Assembly: GCA_030682835.1 (NCBI GenBank)
Contig: JAUXNG010000094.1
Span: forward strand, 48,702-112,701
DNA: 64,000 bases
Origin: Hydrogenophaga sp.
GTDB taxonomy: Bacteria; Pseudomonadota; Gammaproteobacteria; Burkholderiales; Burkholderiaceae_C
Direction of reading: 5' to 3'
Part shown: piece by piece, positions 37,332-44,972 of the stretch
Layout of the letters: every line of letters starts with the position of its first letter
Numbering within the stretch: the first letter of the stretch is position 1
Program-made: the position numbers and the translations under genes
Notes under the pieces: generated by a model
Databases searched by the model: none
The model's input: the letters and a program-made list of their open reading frames with translations, nothing else
What the model was told of the DNA's origin: nothing

Positions 37332-38596
37332 GCCGCCCGCCCAAGGTCCTGTTCGTGAGCTACGGGGGCGGCCACATCGGCATGGTGCTGCCGGTGATGC
37401 GCGAGCTCGAAGCCCTGTTGCCCGGCGTCCAATGCCAGCTGCTGGCACTGACCACCGGCCACCTCAAAGCCAAGGCCGTGCGCCCCGACACCCTGGGCTA
37501 CAAAGACTTCCTGCACCTCGTGGACGCCGACGCGGTCCGTGCCTGGGGCGAGCGACTGAGCGAAGGCAACACCAGCCCGGACGTGCCTCTGGACGAGACC
37601 ATCGCCTACCTGGGCATCAACTACCTGGACATGATCGCCCAGCACGGCGAAGCCGGCGCATCCGACCTCTACCGCGCGCAGGGCCGCTACGGCTTCCGCC
37701 CGCTGCACTTCATGCGCCGGGTGATGGATGCCTTGCGGCCCGACGCTGTGGTGGCCACCAACTCACCGCGCAGCGAACGTGCGGCGCTGGACGTGGCCGG
37801 CGAGCGCGGCCTGCCGTCCATCGGCATGGTGGACCTGTTCGGCCTGGACAGTGACACCTATGTGTTGCACAAACCCCAGCCCGCCTGGACCTGCGTGATC
37901 TCGGAAGGCGTGCGCCAGCGCCTGATCGCCCACGGCTTTCCGGCCGAACGTGTGGTGGTCACCGGCAACCCGGCCTTTGACGGCCTGTTCAGCGCCGACA
38001 ACCAGGCGCGGGCTCAACGCTTCCTGCGCGAGCGTGGCTGGGAAGGCCTCAAGCCGGTGCTGTTCGCCGGCCACTGGGAACCGCAGGCACACCCGGCCAC
38101 ACCGGTGCCGGTGGGCCAGGCGCTGCCGCGCGAAATCGAAGCCGTGCTGCGTAACTGCGTGCGCACCCGCGACGAACTGGCCTTGATCGTGCGCTACCAC
38201 CCCAGCGACTGGACCGGGTACCCCCGACTGCCCGACGAGCCGCGCATCCACTTCAGCGAGCCGCCGCGCGAGCCCATTCACCCGCTAATACTCGCCTCTC
38301 AGGTGGTGGTGGTGCAGACCTCCACCGTCGGCCTGGAATCTGCCGTGGGCGGAAAACCGGTGATTTCGGTGGAGAACTCGCCGGCTGCCCATGTGTGGTT
38401 CAGCCTGGCTCGCCAGGGCGTGTCAACACCCGCCGCCACGCCCTCGCACCTGCCCGAGTGCCTGGATGCGGTGCTGGCCGGGCATGGCACGTCCTCTGAC
38501 CCGACTTACCGCAGCGACGGCCGGGCGGCGCAGCGCGTGGCCCAGGTCGTGAACAATGCCCTGCAGGCCGCGACGACCGGACCCCAGCTTGACTGA
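37328..38596 (+). CDS. Putative GT-B-fold glycosyltransferase (UDP-GlcNAc 2-epimerase-like)
   Basis: A 422-residue soluble protein with two Rossmann-like halves. The N-terminus has a nucleotide-sugar-transferase-style glycine-rich loop (VSYGGGHIGMVLPVMREL). The C-terminal half carries VVVTGNPAFDGL, RYHPSDWTGYP and VVVVQTSTVGLESAVGGKPVISVEN, the pattern of GT-B enzymes and of UDP-GlcNAc 2-epimerases (the last stretch resembles their SGGxQEE region). It is the only protein in the cluster that looks like a glycosyltransferase, so it is the best candidate for transferring the pseudaminic acid derivative or a second sugar. The start overlaps the AsnB stop (ATGA). The assignment is by fold and context only. 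Confidence 0.72.
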   Translation: MSRPPKVLFVSYGGGHIGMVLPVMRELEALLPGVQCQLLALTTGHLKAKAVRPDTLGYKDFLHLVDADAVRAWGERLSEGNTSPDVPLDETIAYLGINYLDMIAQHGEAGASDLYRAQGRYGFRPLHFMRRVMDALRPDAVVATNSPRSERAALDVAGERGLPSIGMVDLFGLDSDTYVLHKPQPAWTCVISEGVRQRLIAHGFPAERVVVTGNPAFDGLFSADNQARAQRFLRERGWEGLKPVLFAGHWEPQAHPATPVPVGQALPREIEAVLRNCVRTRDELALIVRYHPSDWTGYPRLPDEPRIHFSEPPREPIHPLILASQVVVVQTSTVGLESAVGGKPVISVENSPAAHVWFSLARQGVSTPAATPSHLPECLDAVLAGHGTSSDPTYRSDGRAAQRVAQVVNNALQAATTGPQLD

Positions 38597-38668
38597 CAGC
38601 AACGAACACGGGCCTGAGACGGTCAAAATACGGCATCACCACAGGTCTGTGCACCCCACCAACGCGCC

Positions 38669-39667
38669 ATGCTGAACAACTCGACCCTCCTCATCACCGG
38701 CGGCACCGGCTCCTTTGGTCACACCTTCGTGCCCATGACGCTGGCGCGTCACAACCCGCGCAAGCTCATCATCTACTCGCGTGACGAGATGAAGCAGTGG
38801 GAAATGGCCAAGCAGTTCCAGGGTGACGAGCGGGTGCGCTTCTTCATTGGCGACGTGCGCGACCGCGAGCGCCTGCACCGCGCGCTCAATGGCGTGGACT
38901 ATGTGGTGCACGCCGCCGCCACCAAGATCGTGCCCACCGCCGAGTACAACCCGTTCGAGTGCGTCAAGACCAACATCAACGGCGCGATGAACCTCATCGA
39001 CGCCTGCATCGACAACCAGGTCAAGGGTGTAGTGGCCCTGTCCACCGACAAGGCCAGCAGCCCGGTCAACCTCTACGGCGCCACCAAGCTGGCCTCGGAC
39101 AAGCTGTTCGTGGCCGGCAACTCCTACGCCGGCGCCACGGGCTGCAAGTTCTCTGTGGTGCGCTACGGCAACGTCATGGGCTCGCGTGGCTCGGTCATCC
39201 CGTTCTTTCTCACGCAGAAGGGCAAGGGCTCCCTGCCCATCACCGACGAGCGCATGACCCGCTTCATGATCACCCTGGAACAGGGGGTGGAGCTGGTCTG
39301 GCACGCGTTCGAGGACATGGAAGGTGGCGAGATCTACGTCAAGAAGATTCCGTCCATGCGCGTGACCGACATCGCCCGCGCGGTCGATCCACACGCCCGG
39401 CTCGAGATCGTGGGCATCCGCCCCGGCGAAAAGCTGCACGAGCAGATGATCAGCCCCGAAGACGCCCACTACACCTACGAGTACCCGGAGCACTTCAAGA
39501 TTCTGCCGGCCATCCACAGCTGGCACGAAGACTTCAAGCGCATCAAGAACGGCCAGCGGGTGGCGGACGGGTTCACCTACGCCAGCGACAGCAACACCGA
39601 ATGGATGGACGTGCCCGCCCTGCAGGCATGGATCGCACAGCACCAGGACCGAATCGGCCGCTTTTGA
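38669..39667 (+). CDS. pseB: UDP-N-acetylglucosamine 4,6-dehydratase (inverting)
   Basis: A 332-residue extended SDR and the first enzyme of CMP-pseudaminic acid synthesis. It converts UDP-GlcNAc to UDP-2-acetamido-2,6-dideoxy-beta-L-arabino-hexos-4-ulose. The NADP-binding motif GGTGSFG is at residues 11-17, the active-site TDK at 126-128, and the catalytic Tyr136-xxx-Lys140 (NLYGATK). The stretches IYSRDEMKQWEM and HAAATKIVPTAEYNPFECVKTN are typical of PseB/FlaA1. A 72-base gap separates it from the preceding gene, the longest in the first half of the cluster, so a secondary promoter may lie there. pseC follows after 14 bases. Confidence 0.95.
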   Translation: MLNNSTLLITGGTGSFGHTFVPMTLARHNPRKLIIYSRDEMKQWEMAKQFQGDERVRFFIGDVRDRERLHRALNGVDYVVHAAATKIVPTAEYNPFECVKTNINGAMNLIDACIDNQVKGVVALSTDKASSPVNLYGATKLASDKLFVAGNSYAGATGCKFSVVRYGNVMGSRGSVIPFFLTQKGKGSLPITDERMTRFMITLEQGVELVWHAFEDMEGGEIYVKKIPSMRVTDIARAVDPHARLEIVGIRPGEKLHEQMISPEDAHYTYEYPEHFKILPAIHSWHEDFKRIKNGQRVADGFTYASDSNTEWMDVPALQAWIAQHQDRIGRF

Positions 39668-39681
39668 CCGCGGGCAGTTCC

Positions 39682-40857
39682 ATGGACTTCATTCCCTACG
39701 CTACCCAGTCGATCAACGAGGACGACCTGGCCGCCGTCCGCGATGTGCTGACCTCGGGCTGGCTGACCCAGGGCCCGGCCGTGCCGCGCTTTGAACAGGC
39801 CTTTGCCGGGCTGCATGGCGTGCCCCACGCAGTGGCCGTGTCCAACGCCACCGCCGGCCTGCACATCGCCTGCCTCGCGCTGGGCGCAGGCCCGGGCCAG
39901 ACCGTCTGGACCAGTCCGAACAGCTTTGTCGCGTCAGCCAACTGCGCGCTGTATTGCGGCGCCCATGTGGACTTCGTGGACATCGACCCGGTCACCCGCA
40001 ACATGGGCGTAGCCGAACTGGACGCGAAGCTGCAACAGGCCGAACGGGACGGCGTTCTACCCGCCATCGTCATCCCGGTGCATTTCGGCGGCCTGGCCTG
40101 CAACCTCGCGCCCATGCGTGAGCTGGCCGACCGCTACGGTTTCAAGATCCTGGAAGACGCCTCGCACGCGGTGGGCGCCCGTTACAACGGCCAGCCCATC
40201 GGCAGCCGCTACGCGGACGCCAGCGTGTTCAGTTTCCACCCGGTGAAGATCGTGACCACAGGTGAAGGCGGCATAGTCACCACGCAGGACGCCGCGCTGG
40301 CGCGCCGCCTGCAACTGCTGCGCTCGCACGGCATCACGCGCGAAACCGGCGACATGCAGCACCCCGACACCGGCGCCTGGCACTACGAGCAACAGTGCCT
40401 GGGCTTCAACTATCGGATGACGGACATCCAGGCGGCGCTGGGCCATTCGCAGCTGCAGCGGCTCGACAGTTTTCACACCGCCCGCGAACGCCTGGCCGAG
40501 CGCTATGACCGTCTGCTGGCCAGCCTGCCCCTGCGGCGCCCGGCCCGCGCGCCCGGCCCGGGCGCCACCGCCCGTTCGTCCTGGCACCTGTATGTGGTGG
40601 AAGTGGTACCGGGCGATGGCGTGGCCGACCGCGCTACCGTGTTCACGCGGCTGCGCGAGGCGGGCATCGGCGTCAACGTGCACTACGAACCGATCCCGCT
40701 GCAACCCTATTACCGTGGCCTTGGCTTCCATTCTGGGCAGTTCCCGGCGGCGGAGGCCTATGCGGCGCAGGCCCTGTCCATCCCGCTGTACCCGACGCTG
40801 ACCGACGCGCAGCAGGACCGCGTGGTGGCGGCACTGGCGGAGGCTCTGCAGGCATGA
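39682..40857 (+). CDS. pseC: UDP-4-amino-4,6-dideoxy-N-acetyl-beta-L-altrosamine transaminase
   Basis: A 391-residue DegT/DnrJ/EryC1 family PLP aminotransferase, the second pseudaminic acid enzyme. It aminates C4 of the PseB product with glutamate. The PLP Schiff-base Lys189 lies in SFHPVKIVTTGEGG, Asp159 (LEDASHAVGA) contacts the PLP ring, and the N-terminal PYATQSINEDDLAAV and SGWLTQGP motifs are characteristic of PseC. Its start codon is 14 bases after pseB and its stop overlaps the next start (ATGA), so the three genes are translationally linked. Confidence 0.94.
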   Translation: MDFIPYATQSINEDDLAAVRDVLTSGWLTQGPAVPRFEQAFAGLHGVPHAVAVSNATAGLHIACLALGAGPGQTVWTSPNSFVASANCALYCGAHVDFVDIDPVTRNMGVAELDAKLQQAERDGVLPAIVIPVHFGGLACNLAPMRELADRYGFKILEDASHAVGARYNGQPIGSRYADASVFSFHPVKIVTTGEGGIVTTQDAALARRLQLLRSHGITRETGDMQHPDTGAWHYEQQCLGFNYRMTDIQAALGHSQLQRLDSFHTARERLAERYDRLLASLPLRRPARAPGPGATARSSWHLYVVEVVPGDGVADRATVFTRLREAGIGVNVHYEPIPLQPYYRGLGFHSGQFPAAEAYAAQALSIPLYPTLTDAQQDRVVAALAEALQA

Positions 40858-41612
40858 CGACCCTCATCATCGTGCAGGCGCGCATGACATCGACTCGGCT
40901 CCCGGGCAAGGTGCTGCTGCCACTGGCAGGCGTACCCATGCTCACGCGGCTGGCCGAGCGGCTGCGGCGGGTTCAGCGCGCCGATGGCATCGTGATCGCG
41001 ACCACCACCAACGCGACCGACGATCCGATCGCCGTGCTGTGCACGCAGCTGGGCGTGCTCTGCCACCGCGGCAGCGAACACGACGTGCTCTCGCGCTATG
41101 CCGACGCCGCGCGGCTGCACGGTGCCGACACCGTGGTGCGCATCACCGCCGACTGCCCGCTCATCGACCCGGCACTGATTGACCAGGTCATTGCGGCCTT
41201 TGAGGAAGGCGACAGCGACTACACGTCCAACATGCTGCCACCGACATGGCCTTACGGCATGGCGGTGGAGGTGTTCAGCGCCGCCGCGCTGCAGCGGGCG
41301 CATGCCGAAGCCACGCAGCCCGCCGAGCGCGAGCACGTCACACCGTTCATCTACGGGCATCCCGAGCGCTACCGGCTGCGCAATGTGGCCAGCCCGGTCG
41401 ACCTGAGCCACCACCGCTGGACGGTGGACACGCCAGAAGACCACGAGCTGGTGCGGCGCCTGTTCGAGACGCTGCACCCCCTCAACCCCCAGTTCACCCA
41501 GACCGACATCCTGGCGCTGCTCGACGCCCATCCCGAGTGGGTGGCCATCAACCAGCACGTTCAGCAGAAACCGGCCACCGAATCCCAGACATCCAAGGAG
41601 CCCAGCCCATGA
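40854..41612 (+). CDS. SpsF/PseF-type cytidylyltransferase family protein
   Basis: A 252-residue nucleotidyltransferase-fold protein with the CMP-sugar synthetase-like opening IIVQARMTSTRLPGKVLLPL (the RLPGK loop binds the triphosphate), then RITADCPLIDP and the C-terminal HHRWTVDTPEDHELVRRLFE. The SpsF family often replaces canonical PseF in pseudaminic acid clusters, so activation of the nonulosonic acid with CTP is the likely role; it would otherwise be missing from this complete pathway. It is coupled to pseC and to the methylase by ATGA overlaps on both sides. Annotation pipelines sometimes call this family glycosyltransferase; that is less likely. Confidence 0.82.
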   Translation: MTTLIIVQARMTSTRLPGKVLLPLAGVPMLTRLAERLRRVQRADGIVIATTTNATDDPIAVLCTQLGVLCHRGSEHDVLSRYADAARLHGADTVVRITADCPLIDPALIDQVIAAFEEGDSDYTSNMLPPTWPYGMAVEVFSAAALQRAHAEATQPAEREHVTPFIYGHPERYRLRNVASPVDLSHHRWTVDTPEDHELVRRLFETLHPLNPQFTQTDILALLDAHPEWVAINQHVQQKPATESQTSKEPSP

Positions 41613-42229
41613 CCTTCAAGACCGAGCAGGAAGCCTTCTGGGCCGGCGACTTCGGCACCGAATACATCCAGCGCAACCAGGGCGATGCCTTGCTGGCTTC
41701 CAACCTCGACTTCTTTGGCAAAGCGCTGCGCCAGGCGCGCGGTATCAAGAGCTGCATCGAGTTCGGCGCCAACATCGGCATGAACCTGAAGGCGCTGAAG
41801 CTGCTGCACCCCGGCATCGACGCGCACGCGATCGAGATCAACGCCGAGGCAGCCAGGCAACTGGGCGAGGTCATCCTGCCGTCGAACGTGCACCACAGCT
41901 CCATTCTCGACTTTGCGGCCGAGCGCCAGTGGGACCTGGCGCTGATCAAAGGGGTGCTTATCCACATCAACCCCGAGGTGCTGCCGCAGGTGTACGACAA
42001 GCTGGTCGCCAGCACTGGCCGCTACCTGGTGGTGGCCGAGTACTACAACCCGGCGCCGGTGGCCATTCCCTACCGCGGCCACAGCGACCGCCTGTTCAAG
42101 CGCGACTTTGCCGGTGAGATCATGGACCGCCACCCGCAGATGCAGCTGGTCGACTACGGCTTCGCCTACCGCCGCGACCCCAATTTCCCGCAGGACGACA
42201 TCACCTGGTTCCTGATGGAAAAACGCTGA
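41609..42229 (+). CDS. Pseudaminic acid biosynthesis-associated methylase
   Basis: A 206-residue class I SAM methyltransferase of the type found only beside pseudaminic acid genes, as far as I recall. The opening FKTEQEAFWAGDFGTEYIQRN is a hallmark. The SAM loop CIEFGANIGMN is at 49-59, and LALIKGVLIHINPEVLPQVYDKL and YYNPAPVAIPYRGHSDRLFKRDFAGEI follow. The methyl acceptor is unknown: either the nonulosonate or an intermediate. It overlaps the cytidylyltransferase gene by 4 bases and is 30 bases before the amidotransferase gene. Confidence 0.88.
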   Translation: MTFKTEQEAFWAGDFGTEYIQRNQGDALLASNLDFFGKALRQARGIKSCIEFGANIGMNLKALKLLHPGIDAHAIEINAEAARQLGEVILPSNVHHSSILDFAAERQWDLALIKGVLIHINPEVLPQVYDKLVASTGRYLVVAEYYNPAPVAIPYRGHSDRLFKRDFAGEIMDRHPQMQLVDYGFAYRRDPNFPQDDITWFLMEKR

Positions 42230-42259
42230 TCCCCGTCGAGTGAACACCGAGACACGAGC

Positions 42260-43411
42260 ATGCTGACTTACTGCAAACACTGCGTGATGCCGGACACCAA
42301 GCCGGACCTGCACCTGGACGAACACGGCGTGTGCAACGCCTGCCGCAGCTACGAAAAACGCACCGAGGTGGACTGGGATGCGCGTTACCAGGACCTGCTC
42401 CGGGTGCTGGACAAATACCGCCGGCCCGACGGCAGCCACTGGGACTGCATCGTGCCCGTGAGCGGCGGCAAGGACAGCACCTACCAGGTGGTGCGCATGC
42501 TGCAGCTGGGCCTGAACCCGCTGTGCGTCACCTCCTCCACCTGCGACCTCTCGCCGCTGGGCCGCACCAACATCGAGAACCTCAAACGCCTGGGCGTGGA
42601 CCACATCGAGGTCTCGCCCAACCCGCTGGTGCGTGCCAGGCTCAACCGCGTGGGCCTCACGCAGGTGGGCGACATTTCCTGGCCCGAGCACGTGGGCATC
42701 TTCACCATCCCGGTCCGCGCGGCGGTGCAGTTCAACGTCCCCCTGATCGTCTGGGGCGAGAACTCGCAGAACGAATACGGCGGGCCGGCCGCTGCAGCCG
42801 ACAACCACGTGCTCAACCGCCGCTGGCTCGAAGAGTTCGGCGGTCTGCTGGGCATGCGCGTGTCCGATCTGATCGGCCAGGAAGGCATCGAGGCCAAGCA
42901 CCTGATCCACTACACCTACCCCACCGACGACGAGCTGCAGCGCGTGGGCGTGACCGGCCTGTTCCTCGGTCACTACCTGCCGTGGGACGGTCTGTCGAAC
43001 ACACTGATCGCGCAGGCCAACGGCTTTCACAGCTACCACAAGGTGGTCGAAGGCTCGATGGTCAACTACGAGAACCTGGACAACCACCAGACCGGCATCC
43101 ACGACTACTTCAAGTTCCTGAAGTTTGGCTTCGGTCGCGCCACCGACCTGGCCTGCCTGCACATCCGCCGCGGGCGACTGACGCGCCAGGACGGTCTGGA
43201 GGCCGTCAAGCGCCTGGACGGCCTGTTTCCCTGGGAATACCTGGGCAAGCCACTGAAAGACATCCTGCGTCCGCTGGACCTGACGGAAGACGAGTTCATC
43301 CGCATCTGCGACAAGTTCACCAACAAGAAGATCTTCAAGCGCGATGTCAGCGGTGCCCTGTTGAAGGACCGGGACGGCAATCTGACGAAACTCAACCACG
43401 ACAACGTCTGA
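42260..43411 (+). CDS. N-acetyl sugar amidotransferase (PseA/WbpG/WbuX family)
   Basis: A 383-residue ATP-pyrophosphatase-type amidotransferase. A zinc-finger-like set of cysteines sits at the N-terminus (Cys5, Cys8, Cys25, Cys28), and the PP-loop SGGKDS at 68-73 activates the acceptor with ATP. WGENSQNEYGG is a family signature. Members convert an N-acetyl group of a nucleotide-activated amino sugar to an acetamidino group, using ammonia delivered by HisH/HisF-like partners, and exactly such partners follow at 43556 and 44188. The likely product is an acetamidino pseudaminic acid. A 144-base repeat-containing gap follows the stop. Confidence 0.9.
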   Translation: MLTYCKHCVMPDTKPDLHLDEHGVCNACRSYEKRTEVDWDARYQDLLRVLDKYRRPDGSHWDCIVPVSGGKDSTYQVVRMLQLGLNPLCVTSSTCDLSPLGRTNIENLKRLGVDHIEVSPNPLVRARLNRVGLTQVGDISWPEHVGIFTIPVRAAVQFNVPLIVWGENSQNEYGGPAAAADNHVLNRRWLEEFGGLLGMRVSDLIGQEGIEAKHLIHYTYPTDDELQRVGVTGLFLGHYLPWDGLSNTLIAQANGFHSYHKVVEGSMVNYENLDNHQTGIHDYFKFLKFGFGRATDLACLHIRRGRLTRQDGLEAVKRLDGLFPWEYLGKPLKDILRPLDLTEDEFIRICDKFTNKKIFKRDVSGALLKDRDGNLTKLNHDNV

Positions 43412-43555
43412 AATGATCCCCCCCCGCGCCGCTTCGCGTCACCCCCCCGAGGGGGCGACACCAGCCGTCTGGCGGAGCCAGCCCGGCGGTGCCTCTGGGC
43501 TCGATCACTTCGTGCACCTGCCCGGCGCGCCGGCTGCGCGGTCGATGGAGCACAC
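43412..43555. repeat. GC-rich repeat spacer within the glycan operon
   Basis: This 144-base gap between the amidotransferase and hisH-like genes carries a copy (about 43424-43500) of the dispersed repeat: GCGCCGCTTCGCG, a C-run/GAGGGGG hairpin, then a GGCGGAGCCAGCC core and GGTGCCTCTGGGC. It is the largest interruption in an otherwise tightly packed operon. No gene was seen. Confidence 0.6.
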
Positions 43556-44194
43556 ATGAAGGTCGGCGTCATCGACTACGGCGTGGGCAACCTGGGCTCC
43601 GTGCTGCGCGCGCTCGAAGAACTGCGCGTGGCCCCGGTGCTGGTCAACCGCGCGGCCGACATGCACGCCACCGACTGCCTGATCCTGCCCGGCGTGGGCA
43701 ATTTCGCGGACTGCGCCGGTCTGTTGCATGAAGGCGGCTGGACCACGGCCTTGCGCGACGAGGTGCTGGGCTACCAACGCCCGCTGCTGGGCGTGTGCGT
43801 GGGCATGCAGCTGCTGGCCGACAGCAGCACCGAAGGGGCCACCGACGGGCAGGACACACCGGGCCTGGGCTTCATCCCTGGCCAGGTGCGGCACCTGCGA
43901 AGCTTCGGCTGCACGTTGCGCGTGCCACACGTGGGCTGGAACGGCATCACCCGCAGCCGGCATGACGACGGCCTGTTCCGCGGCATACCCGACGGCACCG
44001 ACTTCTACTTTGTGCACAGCTACGCCTTCGCGCCGCAAGACAGCGCCGACGTGCTGGCCACCACCGACCACGGCGTGCCTGTCACGGCGGCGGTGCGACG
44101 CGGCCATGTGTGGGGCACGCAGTTCCACCCCGAGAAGAGCTCGCGTGCCGGCTTCCGGTTGCTCAAGAACTTCATCGAAGGCCCGGCATGCTGA
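43556..44194 (+). CDS. hisH: HisH-type glutamine amidotransferase (acetamidino modification)
   Basis: A 212-residue class I glutamine amidotransferase with the triad Cys81 (GVCVGMQLL), His191 and Glu193 (QFHPEKS). HisH normally supplies ammonia to HisF in histidine synthesis. Here it sits between an N-acetyl sugar amidotransferase and a HisF-like protein lacking the catalytic Asp, so it more likely feeds ammonia to the sugar-modifying complex (WbuY/HisH2 role). Its last 7 bases overlap the HisF-like gene, giving tight translational coupling. Confidence 0.88.
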   Translation: MKVGVIDYGVGNLGSVLRALEELRVAPVLVNRAADMHATDCLILPGVGNFADCAGLLHEGGWTTALRDEVLGYQRPLLGVCVGMQLLADSSTEGATDGQDTPGLGFIPGQVRHLRSFGCTLRVPHVGWNGITRSRHDDGLFRGIPDGTDFYFVHSYAFAPQDSADVLATTDHGVPVTAAVRRGHVWGTQFHPEKSSRAGFRLLKNFIEGPAC

Positions 44195-44970
44195 AGGTGC
44201 GCGTCATCCCCACCCTGCTGTGGAAGCAGTTTGGTCTGGTCAAGGGCGTGGGCTTCGACAGCTGGCGCCGCGTCGGCCCGGTGCTGCCAGCGGTCAAGGT
44301 CTACAACCAGCGCGAAGTCGATGAACTGGTGCTGGTGGACATCGTGGCCCACCAGTCGGCTGACGACCCCGATTTCGAATCCATCGACGAGTTCGGCCAG
44401 GACTGTTTTGTCCCGCTCACCGTGGGCGGTGGCATCACCCGAATCGAGCAGGTGCAGCGCCTGCTGCGCGCAGGCGCCGACAAGGTCGCTGTGAACACCG
44501 CGGCCTACGCGCGCCCCGAACTGGTCACCGAAATCGCCAGCCGCCACGGTGCGCAGTGTGTGGTGGCCAGCATCGACGTGCGCGCACAGGACGCTGGCGG
44601 CTGGGCCTGCTTCAGCCACGCCGGCAAGACAGGCACGGGCCGCGAAGTGGTGGCCTGGGCGCGTGAACTGCAAGACCGCGGCGCGGGCGAGATCCTCATC
44701 ACCTCGATCGAACGCGACGGGACGATGCAGGGCTACGACCTGCCGCTGATCGAAGCAGTGGTGCGCGCTGTCAGCATCCCCGTCATCGCCTCCGGCGGCG
44801 CGGGGAACTACCAGCACATGGTTGAGGCCGTGACGCAGGCCGGGGCGTCGGCCGTGGCGGCGGCCAGCATCTTTCACTTCACCGAACAGACCCCCGCGGG
44901 CGCCAAGGCTGCACTGGCCGCCGCCGGGGTGTCGGTGCGCCAGGCATTCGTGCCAGAGAGCGGTCGTTGA
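44188..44970 (+). CDS. HisF2/WbuZ-type acetamidino modification protein
   Basis: A 260-residue TIM barrel homologous to HisF, with the VNTAAYARPELV-like phosphate loop and late IASGGAGNYQHM region. True HisF has catalytic Asp11 in IPCLDV. This protein reads IPTLLWKQFGLVKG, with Leu at position 11, so cyclisation in histidine synthesis is not expected. The change is characteristic of the HisF2/AglZ group that forms an ammonia channel with HisH2 for the N-acetyl sugar amidotransferase. The start overlaps hisH by 7 bases; the stop is 2 bases before the ATG of the PseG-PseH fusion. Confidence 0.88.
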   Translation: MLKVRVIPTLLWKQFGLVKGVGFDSWRRVGPVLPAVKVYNQREVDELVLVDIVAHQSADDPDFESIDEFGQDCFVPLTVGGGITRIEQVQRLLRAGADKVAVNTAAYARPELVTEIASRHGAQCVVASIDVRAQDAGGWACFSHAGKTGTGREVVAWARELQDRGAGEILITSIERDGTMQGYDLPLIEAVVRAVSIPVIASGGAGNYQHMVEAVTQAGASAVAAASIFHFTEQTPAGAKAALAAAGVSVRQAFVPESGR

Positions 44971-44972
44971 CG

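Noticed and set aside
41561..43399. Long minus-strand open frame opposite the Pse methylase and amidotransferase genes
   Set aside because: It is a Val/His-rich antisense artefact; the plus-strand proteins carry clear SAM and PP-loop motifs.
43556..44970. HisH and HisF homologues as part of a histidine operon
   Set aside because: No other his genes are near, HisF lacks Asp11, and both lie between a sugar amidotransferase and pseG-pseH.
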